In this document: positions 1 to 9,149 of the stretch, piece after piece | Numbering within the stretch: position 1 is the stretch's first letter | How the letters are laid out: the number at the start of each line of letters is the position of its first letter | Assembly: GCA_003563255.1 (NCBI GenBank) | Contig: PWSL01000236.1 | Coordinates: 1 to 14,905 of the forward strand | Length of the DNA: 14,905 nt | DNA from: Desulfonatronospira sp. | Lineage (GTDB): Bacteria; Desulfobacterota; Desulfovibrionia; Desulfovibrionales; Desulfonatronovibrionaceae | Direction of reading: 5' to 3' | Position numbers and translations under genes: made by a program | The notes under the pieces: model-generated | The model's database searches: none | The model's input: the letters and a program-made list of their open reading frames with translations, nothing else | Told to the model about the DNA's origin: nothing

Positions 1-27
1 CACTAACTTCTCGATGCGAGGGAAAAC

Positions 28-43
28 GCTGAACAGATATAAC
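28..43 (+). repeat. Copy of the short gctgaacag repeat motif
   Basis: The sequence cgctgaacagatat matches the motif at 7105-7123 almost exactly and belongs to a set of five intergenic copies (28, 7105, 8025 inverted, 13450, 14528 inverted). It continues into tataac (38-43), which resembles a -10 box, but no convincing -35 box lies 17 bases upstream, so I call it a repeat and not a promoter. Confidence 0.5.
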
Positions 44-47
44 AAGA

Positions 48-83
48 TGCGACTGAAATAAGTCTTATTTCCAGTCGCAGTAG
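48..83 (+). repeat. Palindromic intergenic repeat, hairpin family copy 1
   Basis: Arms tgcgactgaaataag (48-62) and cttattt-c-cagtcgca (64-79) pair almost perfectly around a single base, with one bulged c, and are followed by gtag. A 36-base copy with 31 identical positions lies at 14561-14596. A degraded inverted copy is at 136-171 and a half copy at 12901-12925. The size, the stem, the intergenic location and the adjoining gtag resemble REP elements. It is not a typical intrinsic terminator because the stem is AT-rich at its tip and no T-run follows. Confidence 0.7.
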
Positions 84-102
84 TCAGTGGCCAGTAGTCA
101 GT
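78..102 (+). repeat. Short tandem direct repeat cagtagtcagt
   Basis: The 11-mer cagtagtcagt occurs at 78-88 and again at 92-102, a 14-base period. It overlaps the end of the hairpin repeat. The function is unknown. Confidence 0.6.
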
Positions 103-135
103 AAAATCAAAGAGTTAGATGATCCAAATTTACCA

Positions 136-171
136 CTACCAGTAAATATCTGACTTTTTGCAGGTGCATCA
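136..171 (-). repeat. Hairpin family copy 2, inverted and degraded
   Basis: Read on the minus strand, this begins tgatgcacctgcaaaaagtc and then runs through an AT-rich stretch to ggtag. It aligns with the copy at 14559-14596 (tgatgcgactgcaaaaagtc ... cagtag), with small indels in the right arm. Copies 1 and 2 therefore sit in opposite orientation about 50 bases apart. Confidence 0.55.
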
Positions 172-180
172 AAATAAAAT

Positions 181-228
181 CGGGGAGAGCCGGTCCCCGG
201 AGGTCTGTAAAAAAGTATCCCTGTAGGG
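181..228 (+). repeat. Mosaic repeat: tccccggaggtc block plus agtatccctgtag block
   Basis: Bases 181-199 form a hairpin (cgggga / tccccg around gagccgg). The 21 bases at 186-206 are an inverted copy of 14619-14639 with 19 identical positions. They are followed at 214-228 by agtatccctgtaggg, a variant of agtatcgctgtagtg at 8157-8171 and of the inverted cactacagcgaaact at 14597-14611. The same block order therefore occurs three times in the window. It ends about 20 bases before the start of the phosphorylase gene, so it would lie in that gene's leader. Confidence 0.6.
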
Positions 229-249
229 CTTACTCGGAGATAAGATATC

Positions 250-1083
250 ATGTTAACTGAAAAATACAAGGTTTTGAAAGCCCTTGGCTATCTGGGCAAT
301 AATTTTCCTGACTTTATACCTGATGTTGTGGTGGTGCTTGGAAGCGGTCAGGGAGACCTGGCTCAGGAGTTCAGCCCCTTTGCCGGTCTGGATTATGCAC
401 ATATTCCGGAGTTTGCAGTCTCTACAACCGCCGGACATGCAGGCACCCTTTTTCTGTGTCGCTTCCAGGGCGTTGCTCTGGCTATAATGAGCGGCCGGGT
501 TCATCTTTACGAGGGTTGCAGTCCGAACGAGGTGGTCCGCAACCTGCGCGTTCTTGGCATGTGGGGTGCAAAAAAAGCGGTTTTGACCAATGCGGCAGGA
601 GCATTGAACCCTCTATTTTCCACTGGAAGCATAATGCTGGTAACGGACCATATCAATATGACGGGTGAAAACCCTCTGGCTGGTGAAAACCTGGAATTAT
701 GGGGTCCCAGGTTTCCTGACATGAGCAGTGCTTACTGCCCGGCACTTCGCAACCTTGCATTTAAGAAGGCTCTGGCTGCCGGCATACACCTGGAAAGGGG
801 GGTTTACATGGGGATCAAAGGGCCCTCTCTGGAGACCCCGGCAGAGACAAGAGCCTTTAGAAGGCTTGGAGCTGACGCCATCGGAATGTCCACCACCCTG
901 GAAGCAATAGCCTCTAGACACATGGGAATACGGGTACTGGGATATTCCTGTCTGACCAACAAAAACCTCCCGGACTGCATGGCCGAGACCTCCCATGAGG
1001 AGATCCTGGCTGAGGTTCGTAAGATAAACAGAAATCTGGTGACCCTGCTGAAAGAAACCCTGCCCCATATCGGCCGGGATTGA
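250..1083 (+). CDS. Purine nucleoside phosphorylase, trimeric (mammalian-like) type
   Basis: This 277-residue cytoplasmic enzyme of the PNP/MTAP family would cleave purine ribo- or deoxyribonucleosides with phosphate to give a free base and (deoxy)ribose-1-phosphate, for purine salvage. Visible motifs are the phosphate loop GSGQG (31-35), GHAG (62-65), GRVHLYEG (82-89), NAAG (114-117), and GPSLETPAE with the base-binding Glu at 195. GMSTTLEA follows at 212-219, and then TNKN with Asn237. Asn at the 237 position, equivalent to human Asn243, favours 6-oxopurines such as inosine and guanosine over adenosine or methylthioadenosine (family knowledge). The usual stacking Phe before the Glu is Leu194. 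The length is normal for the family. The start is supported by ggag at 236-239. The next gene starts 94 bases downstream on the same strand and may be co-transcribed. Substrate preference is inferred. Confidence 0.92.
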   Translation: MLTEKYKVLKALGYLGNNFPDFIPDVVVVLGSGQGDLAQEFSPFAGLDYAHIPEFAVSTTAGHAGTLFLCRFQGVALAIMSGRVHLYEGCSPNEVVRNLRVLGMWGAKKAVLTNAAGALNPLFSTGSIMLVTDHINMTGENPLAGENLELWGPRFPDMSSAYCPALRNLAFKKALAAGIHLERGVYMGIKGPSLETPAETRAFRRLGADAIGMSTTLEAIASRHMGIRVLGYSCLTNKNLPDCMAETSHEEILAEVRKINRNLVTLLKETLPHIGRD

Positions 1084-1177
1084 TGCATAATAATAATGTT
1101 TTTTCTGCTGTCCTGAAGACCTTGCTGATCAACCCTGTAATAAGTCCGGCAGCCGCCGGTTTTACAAGGAGAAAAAA

Positions 1178-2818
1178 ATGTCTGATTTTGACCCCCGCCA
1201 TCTGGTAACTGAGCTGGAAGATAATGTAAAAAAACAGGATCTGATAAAGGCCAAACTGGTTCTGGAGCACATAGACGGAGTTGATTTGAAAACCCAGAAA
1301 AAGCTGTTGCATATCCTGGAACACGGCAAGCCGGATTTTGCCGGACCTCTGCTTGTCTCCCTGATTTCCCAGAATGCTGATCCAGCGGGACAGCTTCCAG
1401 AGTTGAAAGGAGCGCTTATGGCCGTCGCCCTGCGGCATCCAGGCATTCTTTTGAAAACAATCGAGGACAAAGTTGCTCCCAGGGAAGTCTTTATCAGTAT
1501 GGCCGGCGAACTCAGAATGCAGGAGGCCGCTACAGGACTAATGGAGATCCTGGTGCGGGAGATGGACGAGGACATTTTAAAAGAGGCTGTGACAGCCCTG
1601 GGATCCATTGGGGATCCATCCGCCACCAACGCCATCAGTGAATTTCTGTATTCCAATCACAAGTCCCTTATCATCGCCGCCACCAGGAGTCTGGGGCAGA
1701 TAGGCACCCCCACGGCCATGCAGAGACTGTCAGAGAAGATGGGTAGCGACCCCCAGCTGGATATCCTGATCCTGGACATATTTTCCCAGGTCCAGGACCA
1801 TGTCTCGTTGAACAGACTGAACCAGTCCCTTTGTTCGCATTATGCACACCTGAGAAATTACGCCAAGTCCAAGCTTGTACGCATCGGACCCAAGGCTGTA
1901 CCCATGCTGTGCGACAATCTTCTGCATGACGACCCGGACCTTTTGATTCATACTCTGAATGTACTTGGAGATATCGGGGATTCTTCAGCCCTGACCTTTA
2001 TCCGCAAAATGCTGGGAAAGGAACCCAGGGATCCCAATGTGCGGTTTGCAGCTTACGAAGCACTGGGGCGTATGCCCCTGGATAAAGGAGCATATATCCT
2101 GGCCAGGGGTCTGACGGATCCCGAGGAGCATGTTTGCGTGGTGGCGGCCTCGGCCATTGATCAGAATCTGAACCAGGTCCTGGCGGCCGGGGTGAAAAAT
2201 ATGGTCCGGCAACGGGACCAGGATGCAATAAAGACCGTTCGGGCCATAATCAGCGCCCAGGCCAAGAATCTCTTGATAGCGGTTCTTGAGGAAGAGGCCT
2301 TTCAGGAGATGGCCGTTGATTACCTCTTGCAGTGTACCGCTCCTGATGTCCGGGATAATTACAGAGCGCTTTTGCAGAAATACGGCTATATGGATCTGGC
2401 CCGCAAGCTGCAGATACAGGAGTCCAGGGATGAAATAAGACCTCTGGCCCTGGCAGTGGATGATTCAAAGATGATTTTGAAGATTTACAAGTCCACCCTT
2501 TACGAACTGGGTTTTGAGCCGGTTTTGTTTGAATATCCGGCCGAAGCCCTGGAATGGCTGCAGAAAAACAAGCCTGAGGCGGTGTTTACGGATCTGAATA
2601 TGCCCGAGATAACCGGAATCGAGTTCATAGGCAGGGCCAGAGAACTATATCCGGAGCAGGGCCTCCCCATAATCATGGTCACCACCCAGAACGAGGTCCA
2701 GGACAATGAAAGGGCCAGGCAGGCCGGAGTAAGCGATATCACTTTCAAGCCCTTCACGGCTGAGAGCCTGAAGCTGGCCCTGGATGGGGTCAGGCAGACC
2801 GGCCGGCCATCCACTTGA
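1178..2818 (+). CDS. HEAT-repeat protein with C-terminal response-regulator receiver domain
   Basis: This is a 546-residue soluble protein. Residues of roughly 70-400 form alpha-helical HEAT/PBS-lyase-like repeats, with recurrent patterns such as ALGSIGDP, SLGQIGTP and VLGDIGD. Residues 423-540 form a receiver domain with the acidic pair Asp428-Asp429, the phospho-acceptor Asp472 in TDLNMP, Thr502/Thr503 and Lys524 in FKPF, so all residues needed for phosphotransfer are present. There is no DNA-binding or enzymatic output domain. It probably works as a phosphorylation-switched protein-interaction scaffold (inference). No sensor kinase is in the window. The start has aaggag at 1166-1171. The last 29 bases overlap the convergent methyltransferase gene. 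I do not recognise a specific named orthologue. Confidence 0.88.
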   Translation: MSDFDPRHLVTELEDNVKKQDLIKAKLVLEHIDGVDLKTQKKLLHILEHGKPDFAGPLLVSLISQNADPAGQLPELKGALMAVALRHPGILLKTIEDKVAPREVFISMAGELRMQEAATGLMEILVREMDEDILKEAVTALGSIGDPSATNAISEFLYSNHKSLIIAATRSLGQIGTPTAMQRLSEKMGSDPQLDILILDIFSQVQDHVSLNRLNQSLCSHYAHLRNYAKSKLVRIGPKAVPMLCDNLLHDDPDLLIHTLNVLGDIGDSSALTFIRKMLGKEPRDPNVRFAAYEALGRMPLDKGAYILARGLTDPEEHVCVVAASAIDQNLNQVLAAGVKNMVRQRDQDAIKTVRAIISAQAKNLLIAVLEEEAFQEMAVDYLLQCTAPDVRDNYRALLQKYGYMDLARKLQIQESRDEIRPLALAVDDSKMILKIYKSTLYELGFEPVLFEYPAEALEWLQKNKPEAVFTDLNMPEITGIEFIGRARELYPEQGLPIIMVTTQNEVQDNERARQAGVSDITFKPFTAESLKLALDGVRQTGRPST

Positions 2819-3569
2819 TCTGTCTGCAGATCCCCATGAGCAGATTGAATTCGTGCTGCCTGATGCCTGTTTTGGCCAGAAACCTTTTCAGGGGCAGCAT
2901 GAAGTAGTCCGGGTTGTCCGGCTGCAGAAAATTTATGAGCAGCAGGGCCTCCTGAATGTTCTGATGCAAGAGCTGCATCTGCTCCTGGGTGGCCGGGGGT
3001 GAGTCCCAGGAAGGAATGTAGCGGGTTCTGGCGGCCGGGACGTGCTTAAAACACTCGTACAGGACCAGCAGCACTGCCTGGGAGAGATTGAGCGACCAGG
3101 CCTCGCTGGTGGTGGGGATGGAAATTATGCGCGGGCAGAGCTCTATTTCGTGGTTGGCCAGACCCTTGTCCTCAGGACCGAAGACCAGGGCGGTGTCCTG
3201 GTCCAGGGTTTCCGGGCGCATTATTTCCTGGGCCGCCTGCCAGGGCAGAAATACGCCCTTGCGCCACCCACCCACCCGGGCCGAAGTGGCAAAGACCCGG
3301 TGAAAGCCCTTCAGAGCCTGTTCCAGGTCGGGGTAGTGTTCAGTTGAGCGCAGCAGTTCAACTCCTCTGGAGGTGGCCAGAGGCGCGGCCCTTTCCGGCT
3401 CGAAGGTCTGCGCCCCTGTGATGATCAGCCTGGAGCAGCCCATATTGACGCAGGCCCGGGCTACAGAGCCCACGTTTTCCGGGTACTTGGGACGGCAGAG
3501 TATGACCGCGATGTTGTTCATGTGCAGGTGCCCGTCGTTTGTACCTGTGCTGTCCCAGGACTTAGACAT
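2790..3569 (-). CDS. TrmJ-type SPOUT RNA 2'-O-ribose methyltransferase
   Basis: This 259-residue protein belongs to the SpoU/TrmH superfamily, TrmJ subgroup, whose members methylate the 2'-hydroxyl of nucleotide 32 in tRNAs using S-adenosylmethionine. Motif 1 is RPKYPENVGSVARACVNMG (26-44), motif 2 is LVFGPEDKGL (128-137) and motif 3 is SLNLSQAVLLVLYE (159-172); together they build the knotted cofactor site. The C-terminal helices (about 195-255) match the TrmJ dimer extension. The chosen start overlaps the upstream stop as atgtctaa, which suggests translational coupling. Homologues usually begin near MNNIAVILCRP, so Met17 at 3521 is a credible alternative, although it has no good ribosome-binding site. 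Its 3' end overlaps the HEAT/receiver gene. The exact RNA target is inferred from the subgroup. Confidence 0.88.
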   Translation of the reverse strand: MSKSWDSTGTNDGHLHMNNIAVILCRPKYPENVGSVARACVNMGCSRLIITGAQTFEPERAAPLATSRGVELLRSTEHYPDLEQALKGFHRVFATSARVGGWRKGVFLPWQAAQEIMRPETLDQDTALVFGPEDKGLANHEIELCPRIISIPTTSEAWSLNLSQAVLLVLYECFKHVPAARTRYIPSWDSPPATQEQMQLLHQNIQEALLLINFLQPDNPDYFMLPLKRFLAKTGIRQHEFNLLMGICRQIKWMAGRSA

Positions 3570-4563
3570 TGAACCTGAAGGTGATGATGTCCCCGTCCCT
3601 GACTATGTATTCCTTGCCCTCAAGGCGCAATACGCCCTGCTCCCTGGCCTTTTTAAAACTCTTGCAGGCCACAAAGTCCTCCCAGCCCAGCACTTCGGCC
3701 CGGATAAAGCCTTTCTGTATATCGGAGTGGATCACCCCGGCGGCTTCCCAGGCGTTTTTGCCTCGCTTCAGCGGCCAGGAACAGACCTCTTTTTCCCCGA
3801 CGGTGAGAAAGGTGATGAGCCCCAGAAGGTCGTAAGCCCGGCTTATGACCCTGTCCAGGACCGAACCCTGAATACCCAGTTCCTGCATGAATTCCAGAAG
3901 TTCCTGCCGGTCCTCAAGCTCGGACAATTCCCTTTCCAGCCTGGCTGAAAAGGCGACATGCCCCATACCGGTACTATCAAGCGGGGTCTTGAAGCCGCCC
4001 AGGCTGTCCTCGGCCACGTTCCAGGCATAGAGTACTGGTTTGGATGAGAGAAAAGCAAAACCCCGCAAAGCATCCCTGGCGGCAAGGTCTGGGTATTCCC
4101 TCAAAGGCCTGTCCTGTTCCAGGATCCCCCGGGCTTTTGTAAGCATTTCTTCCTGGCCGGGGTCATGGAGGTGCTTGGCCTTTTTCTTGTCTTCCTGCAT
4201 CCTTTCCAGTTTTTTTTCAATAACCGCCAGATCCGAAATAATGAGCTCGGCCTCAATGGCGTTCAGCTGTGCTATCGGGTCCTGGGTACCCGAGTAGGCG
4301 TCCAGGACCACCAGCAGGCATTCGAATCCCCTGATATCGCTTAAAATTTTATTACCCAGAGAACTTGAGCCTCCTCCGGGCAGGTTCATGAATTCTATTT
4401 CGGTGTGGGTGGATTTTTTGGGTTTAAACAGGTCGCAAAGAGGCTCCAGGCGTGGCTCAGGGACTTTTACCATGGCCCGGTTGCCCGGGGTGCCAGGACC
4501 GGCCAAAGCCCTGAAAAGCTCGGACTTGCCGCTGCCGCTGAAGCCGATAATGGCTGTTTTCAT
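3562..4563 (-). CDS. YchF-related P-loop NTPase with DUF933/TGS-like C-terminus
   Basis: This is a 333-residue translation-factor-class GTPase relative. The Walker A loop is GFSGSGKS (7-14). The C-terminal third (270-333) carries AGVIHSDIQKGFIRAEVLGW and GKEYIVRDGDIITFRFNV, the signature of the YchF/OLA1 TGS-like domain. The G4 position reads NVAE (182-185), the NxxE form known from YchF, which loosens guanine specificity, so ATP or GTP are both possible. It departs from true YchF: the P-loop is not NVGKST, and the switch II element is NLPGGG (60-65) instead of DxAG. It is probably a divergent paralogue and not YchF itself. I prefer Met at 4563 over the in-frame start at 4599 because ggag lies just upstream and the P-loop then sits at the usual distance from the N-terminus. 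It overlaps the methyltransferase gene by 8 bases. Cellular role unknown. Confidence 0.82.
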   Translation of the reverse strand: MKTAIIGFSGSGKSELFRALAGPGTPGNRAMVKVPEPRLEPLCDLFKPKKSTHTEIEFMNLPGGGSSSLGNKILSDIRGFECLLVVLDAYSGTQDPIAQLNAIEAELIISDLAVIEKKLERMQEDKKKAKHLHDPGQEEMLTKARGILEQDRPLREYPDLAARDALRGFAFLSSKPVLYAWNVAEDSLGGFKTPLDSTGMGHVAFSARLERELSELEDRQELLEFMQELGIQGSVLDRVISRAYDLLGLITFLTVGEKEVCSWPLKRGKNAWEAAGVIHSDIQKGFIRAEVLGWEDFVACKSFKKAREQGVLRLEGKEYIVRDGDIITFRFNV

Positions 4564-4724
4564 CTCATCTCCGGCATTTGATATTTTTTCCCGCAACAAT
4601 TGAAATCAGACCTTCAAACAGGAAGCCTGAAGGACTTAAAGCAAAAAACAGATGCTGACAAGAATAAGGACAAGAACATTTTTCCTTGCCAAAGAAAAAT
4701 GCTATGCTTATAGGCACCAACATT
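4564..4724. promoter_or_regulatory. Divergent promoter region between the YchF-like gene and topA
   Basis: This 161-base spacer separates two divergent genes, so it must hold promoters for both. It contains a 6-bp inverted repeat, ccttca (4611-4616) and tgaagg (4628-4633), around an 11-base loop. A weak candidate for topA is ttgcca (4686-4691) and ttatag (4709-4714) with 17-base spacing, but it would leave a leader of only a few bases. No convincing box was found for the minus strand. Confidence 0.3.
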
Positions 4725-6968
<2,244 letters not shown>

Positions 6969-6997
6969 CGGATGTCAAACAATAAGGGCTGAGGTAA

Positions 6998-7055
6998 GCC
7001 GGTCCCCGTCGGGGCTGTATATCTTGTCTCTCTCCGAGCAGGAAGCCGACCTGCA
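6998..7055. other. Two small hairpins in the topA / DUF2156 spacer
   Basis: In the convergent gap 6969-7123, ccggtccccgtcggggc holds a tight cccc/gggg hairpin (7004-7014), and gcagg/cctgc pair at 7039-7055. Neither is followed by a T-run, so neither is a clear intrinsic terminator. The ggtcccc core resembles the palindromic repeats found elsewhere in the window. Confidence 0.3.
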
Positions 7056-7104
7056 GGTAAGGATCTTAATGAGCAGCTGACGGGCCAGGAAGCCATGCCA
7101 CAAG

Positions 7105-7123
7105 AAAAGTGCTGAACAGATAT
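7105..7123 (+). repeat. Copy of the aaaagygctgaacag repeat motif
   Basis: aaaagtgctgaacagatat ends directly at the stop codon of the minus-strand DUF2156 gene. An inverted copy lies at 8025-8039 on the other side of that gene, so the gene is bracketed by inverted copies. The sequence is nearly identical to 24-40. Confidence 0.5.
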
Positions 7124-7990
7124 TTATTTGATAACCACCCAGTATTTTTTTAGAAACCCTATGGGGTGGTAAGACTCTTTAGCTTTTTGAAGGCCTGGAT
7201 CGCCCATGTCCTGCTCCCGGTTGACTATTTCAAAGTCCGGGGCGGAGTTTTGCAAAAACAGGCTGTTCATAGCCTGGTATACCCCCTTGTGTTTAGGGCA
7301 GCCTTTTTCAAAATGGATAAGCAGGGTATGGTCCGGCAGGGCTTCGGCAACGGTAAAGGCCGCCATATTGCCGTTCACCATAATGCCGGCCCCGAAAAGC
7401 CCCTGGAGTTTTTCCCAGGCGTTGAACACCCGGACCACCACCTGGTTTTCCGCCTCCAGGGTCTGAGAGTCCTCGCATTCCTTCCAGAGACACCATTCCG
7501 TCTGCAGTCCAAGTGCGAATTCTATGTGTTTGCGGTCCAGGGGGACGTAGGTGTAAGCGTTGTTTTTAACGAACTGGTTGTAAAGATTTTTCTTCTTGTG
7601 CCACTTGTTGCCTTTAAGGGCTATAAGTTCCGGCACCGAGTAAAGGTAATCCCAGTGTTCCCGGGCTTCATACACCTGTAACCCGGGCAGGCTGTCCTGC
7701 CAGGCATGGGCAAGCTTTTCCGGCACGCGGATAAACTCCGCCGGCCTGGGAAAGCTGTCCAGAAGGCCGGCCCAGTCCACGTTCCAGTCCCCCACTGGAG
7801 CCCAGTAGCCTTTTTGAGGTCTGTCCTGCCTGATCCAGGCCAGGCCTTGGTGAAAGGCGATCTCCAGGCCATACTCCTGAGACCAGCCCCAGACATTGGT
7901 AAAACTGTAATCTGAAACCGGCTGCGGGGTCAGGGCAAACAAACGGTTATATTCTTCCTGCAGGGATATATCAATGGTTTGAAATTGCAT
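7124..7990 (-). CDS. DUF2156 protein (phosphatidylglycerol lysyltransferase C-terminal-like, GNAT fold)
   Basis: This 288-residue soluble protein has no membrane segment and matches the DUF2156/LPG_synthase_C family, a tandem GNAT fold related to the catalytic domain of MprF and to Fem-type aminoacyl transferases. Recognisable stretches are DYLYSVPELIALKGNKWHKK (114-133), HFEKG...KGVYQAMNSLFL (226-247) and NREQDMGDPGLQKAKESY (257-274), the last being the most conserved family signature. Family relatives transfer aminoacyl or acyl groups. For stand-alone DUF2156 proteins the substrate is not established, so I give no reaction. The start is supported by gagg about 7 bases upstream on the minus strand. 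It is monocistronic, convergent with topA and divergent from yitT, and flanked by inverted repeat motifs. Confidence 0.8.
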   Translation of the reverse strand: MQFQTIDISLQEEYNRLFALTPQPVSDYSFTNVWGWSQEYGLEIAFHQGLAWIRQDRPQKGYWAPVGDWNVDWAGLLDSFPRPAEFIRVPEKLAHAWQDSLPGLQVYEAREHWDYLYSVPELIALKGNKWHKKKNLYNQFVKNNAYTYVPLDRKHIEFALGLQTEWCLWKECEDSQTLEAENQVVVRVFNAWEKLQGLFGAGIMVNGNMAAFTVAEALPDHTLLIHFEKGCPKHKGVYQAMNSLFLQNSAPDFEIVNREQDMGDPGLQKAKESYHPIGFLKKYWVVIK

Positions 7991-8024
7991 CGGGTTCCTC
8001 TTACATTATGGTAAAAGTTTCGAC

Positions 8025-8058
8025 CTGTTCAGCGCTTTTAAGGAAAGCAGGGGACTGG
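8025..8058 (-). repeat. 34-base repeat also found at 13431-13464
   Basis: The reverse complement of this stretch matches 13431-13464 at 30 of 34 positions (tgtcccctgctttcct then aaaagcgct then acag). One copy lies just upstream of the DUF2156 start and the other just upstream of fliJ. Each has its acag end about 35-50 bases from the start codon, in the same orientation relative to the gene. Confidence 0.65.
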
Positions 8059-8130
8059 CTCTCCCTGCACTTATTTTTAAAATGCCGTCAAACATCCTTA
8101 AGAAAAATAAGTGCGGGGTTGCCTGTCCCC
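8050..8130. repeat. Large imperfect inverted repeat with ggggactgg / cctgtcccc ends
   Basis: The left arm runs from ggggactgg through gcacttatttttaa (8050-8080). The right arm runs from ttaagaaaaataagtgc through gcctgtcccc (8098-8130). The inner arms pair almost perfectly over about 13 bases and the outer ends pair as gggga/tcccc, with a 17-base loop. The size and structure suggest a small non-autonomous palindromic element. It lies between the divergent DUF2156 and yitT genes. Confidence 0.6.
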
Positions 8131-8191
8131 GGTGGCCGAGGCGATAATTTACACAAAGTATCGCTGTAGTGTTATAAGTTTCGCTGTAATG
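8121..8191 (+). repeat. Mosaic repeat: tccccgg block plus two cgctgta blocks
   Basis: gcctgtccccggtggcc (8121-8137) is followed by agtatcgctgtagtg (8157-8171) and agtttcgctgtaatg (8177-8191), the last two being tandem variants. The same module order occurs at 186-228 and inverted at 14597-14639. It overlaps the candidate promoter of the yitT operon. Confidence 0.55.
8148..8178 (+). promoter_or_regulatory. Candidate promoter for the yitT operon
   Basis: tttaca (8148-8153) is a 5/6 match to a -35 box, and tataag (8173-8178) is a 5/6 match to a -10 box, with 19-base spacing, which is longer than ideal. The boxes lie inside the repeat module, about 108 bases before the yitT start. Confidence 0.3.
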
Positions 8192-8285
8192 GTAATGAAA
8201 AAGTATTAACTTAAATCAGGCATTCCCGGCGGTCAAGTACATACCATCAGTTAGTTGCGGCCTCAAAGCCTGGGAAGGATGCGCC

Positions 8286-9149
8286 ATGAATTCATGGATT
8301 AAAAAATATGCCTACGGTCACGTCTGGTCCCTGACCCTCATGACTGTGGCCGCTATGATAATCGCTTTAGCCATTAACGGCATAGCCATCCATCAAAGCT
8401 TTATTGCCGGAGGATTTGCAGGCCTTGGACTGCTTCTGTACTATGCTACGGACCAGCTCAATCCCGGCCTGTGGCTTCTGCTTCTGAACATCCCGGTGTT
8501 TACCCTGGGACTGTTCATGGTCAGCCGCAGGTTTTTTCTTTACAGCCTTTACTGTTTGCTGGCCATAGCCCTGTTTTTGCAGGTGGTGAACGTTCACCTG
8601 CCCATACAGGACCCCTTGCTGGCCGCACTCACCTATGGATCTCTTCTGGGCGCGGGAGTGGGCATGAGCCTGCGTTCCTTCGGTTCCACAGGCGGGCTGG
8701 ATATTATCGGGGTAATCCTGTATCAGAAACTCAATGTCAATATCGGCCAGAGCAGCTTTGGCTTCAACCTGTGTCTTTTTTCCCTGAGCTTTATGTTCCT
8801 GGAGACTGACCTGGTTCTTTACTCCCTTATCAGTGTCTTTCTAACGGCGGTTATAGCCGATTACTTCATGTCCCTGTTCAACCAGCGCAAAATGGTCCTG
8901 ATAATTACCGCTGTTCCAGAAGTCATGGTTGATCTTATCAGCAGCAAACTGCGGCGCGGTTCGACATATATTTACGGCCGGGGATCCTATAGCGGCAAGC
9001 GTAAGAAAATCGTTCTCACAGTGATCAATAATTTTCAGTTGAAAAGGCTGGAGGAGCTGATCTATACTCAGGATACGGAAGCTTTTGTGGTAATAGAGAA
9101 TACCTTTAACGTCCTGGGCCGGGGTTTTTCCAAGAGGATGCTGTTTTAA
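8286..9149 (+). CDS. YitT family membrane protein with C-terminal DUF2179 domain
   Basis: This is a 287-residue inner-membrane protein. Hydrophobic segments lie at about 15-35, 40-55, 62-80, 84-102, 112-128 and 157-195, with the conserved GSTGGLDIIG (133-142) between the fifth and the last. The soluble C-terminus (about 200-285) is a DUF2179-like domain with IVLTVINNFQLKRLEELI and a final AFVVIENTFNVLGRGF. The family is widespread but its transported substrate is unknown, so none is assigned. ggaagg at 8273-8278 supports the start. The stop and the next start share one base (taatg), so it is translationally coupled to the SAM hydrolase gene. Confidence 0.9.
   Translation: MNSWIKKYAYGHVWSLTLMTVAAMIIALAINGIAIHQSFIAGGFAGLGLLLYYATDQLNPGLWLLLLNIPVFTLGLFMVSRRFFLYSLYCLLAIALFLQVVNVHLPIQDPLLAALTYGSLLGAGVGMSLRSFGSTGGLDIIGVILYQKLNVNIGQSSFGFNLCLFSLSFMFLETDLVLYSLISVFLTAVIADYFMSLFNQRKMVLIITAVPEVMVDLISSKLRRGSTYIYGRGSYSGKRKKIVLTVINNFQLKRLEELIYTQDTEAFVVIENTFNVLGRGFSKRMLF

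Noticed and set aside
84..269. Minus-strand open frame upstream of the nucleoside phosphorylase
   Set aside because: It overlaps the repeat cluster and the start of the phosphorylase gene, and has no recognisable domain.
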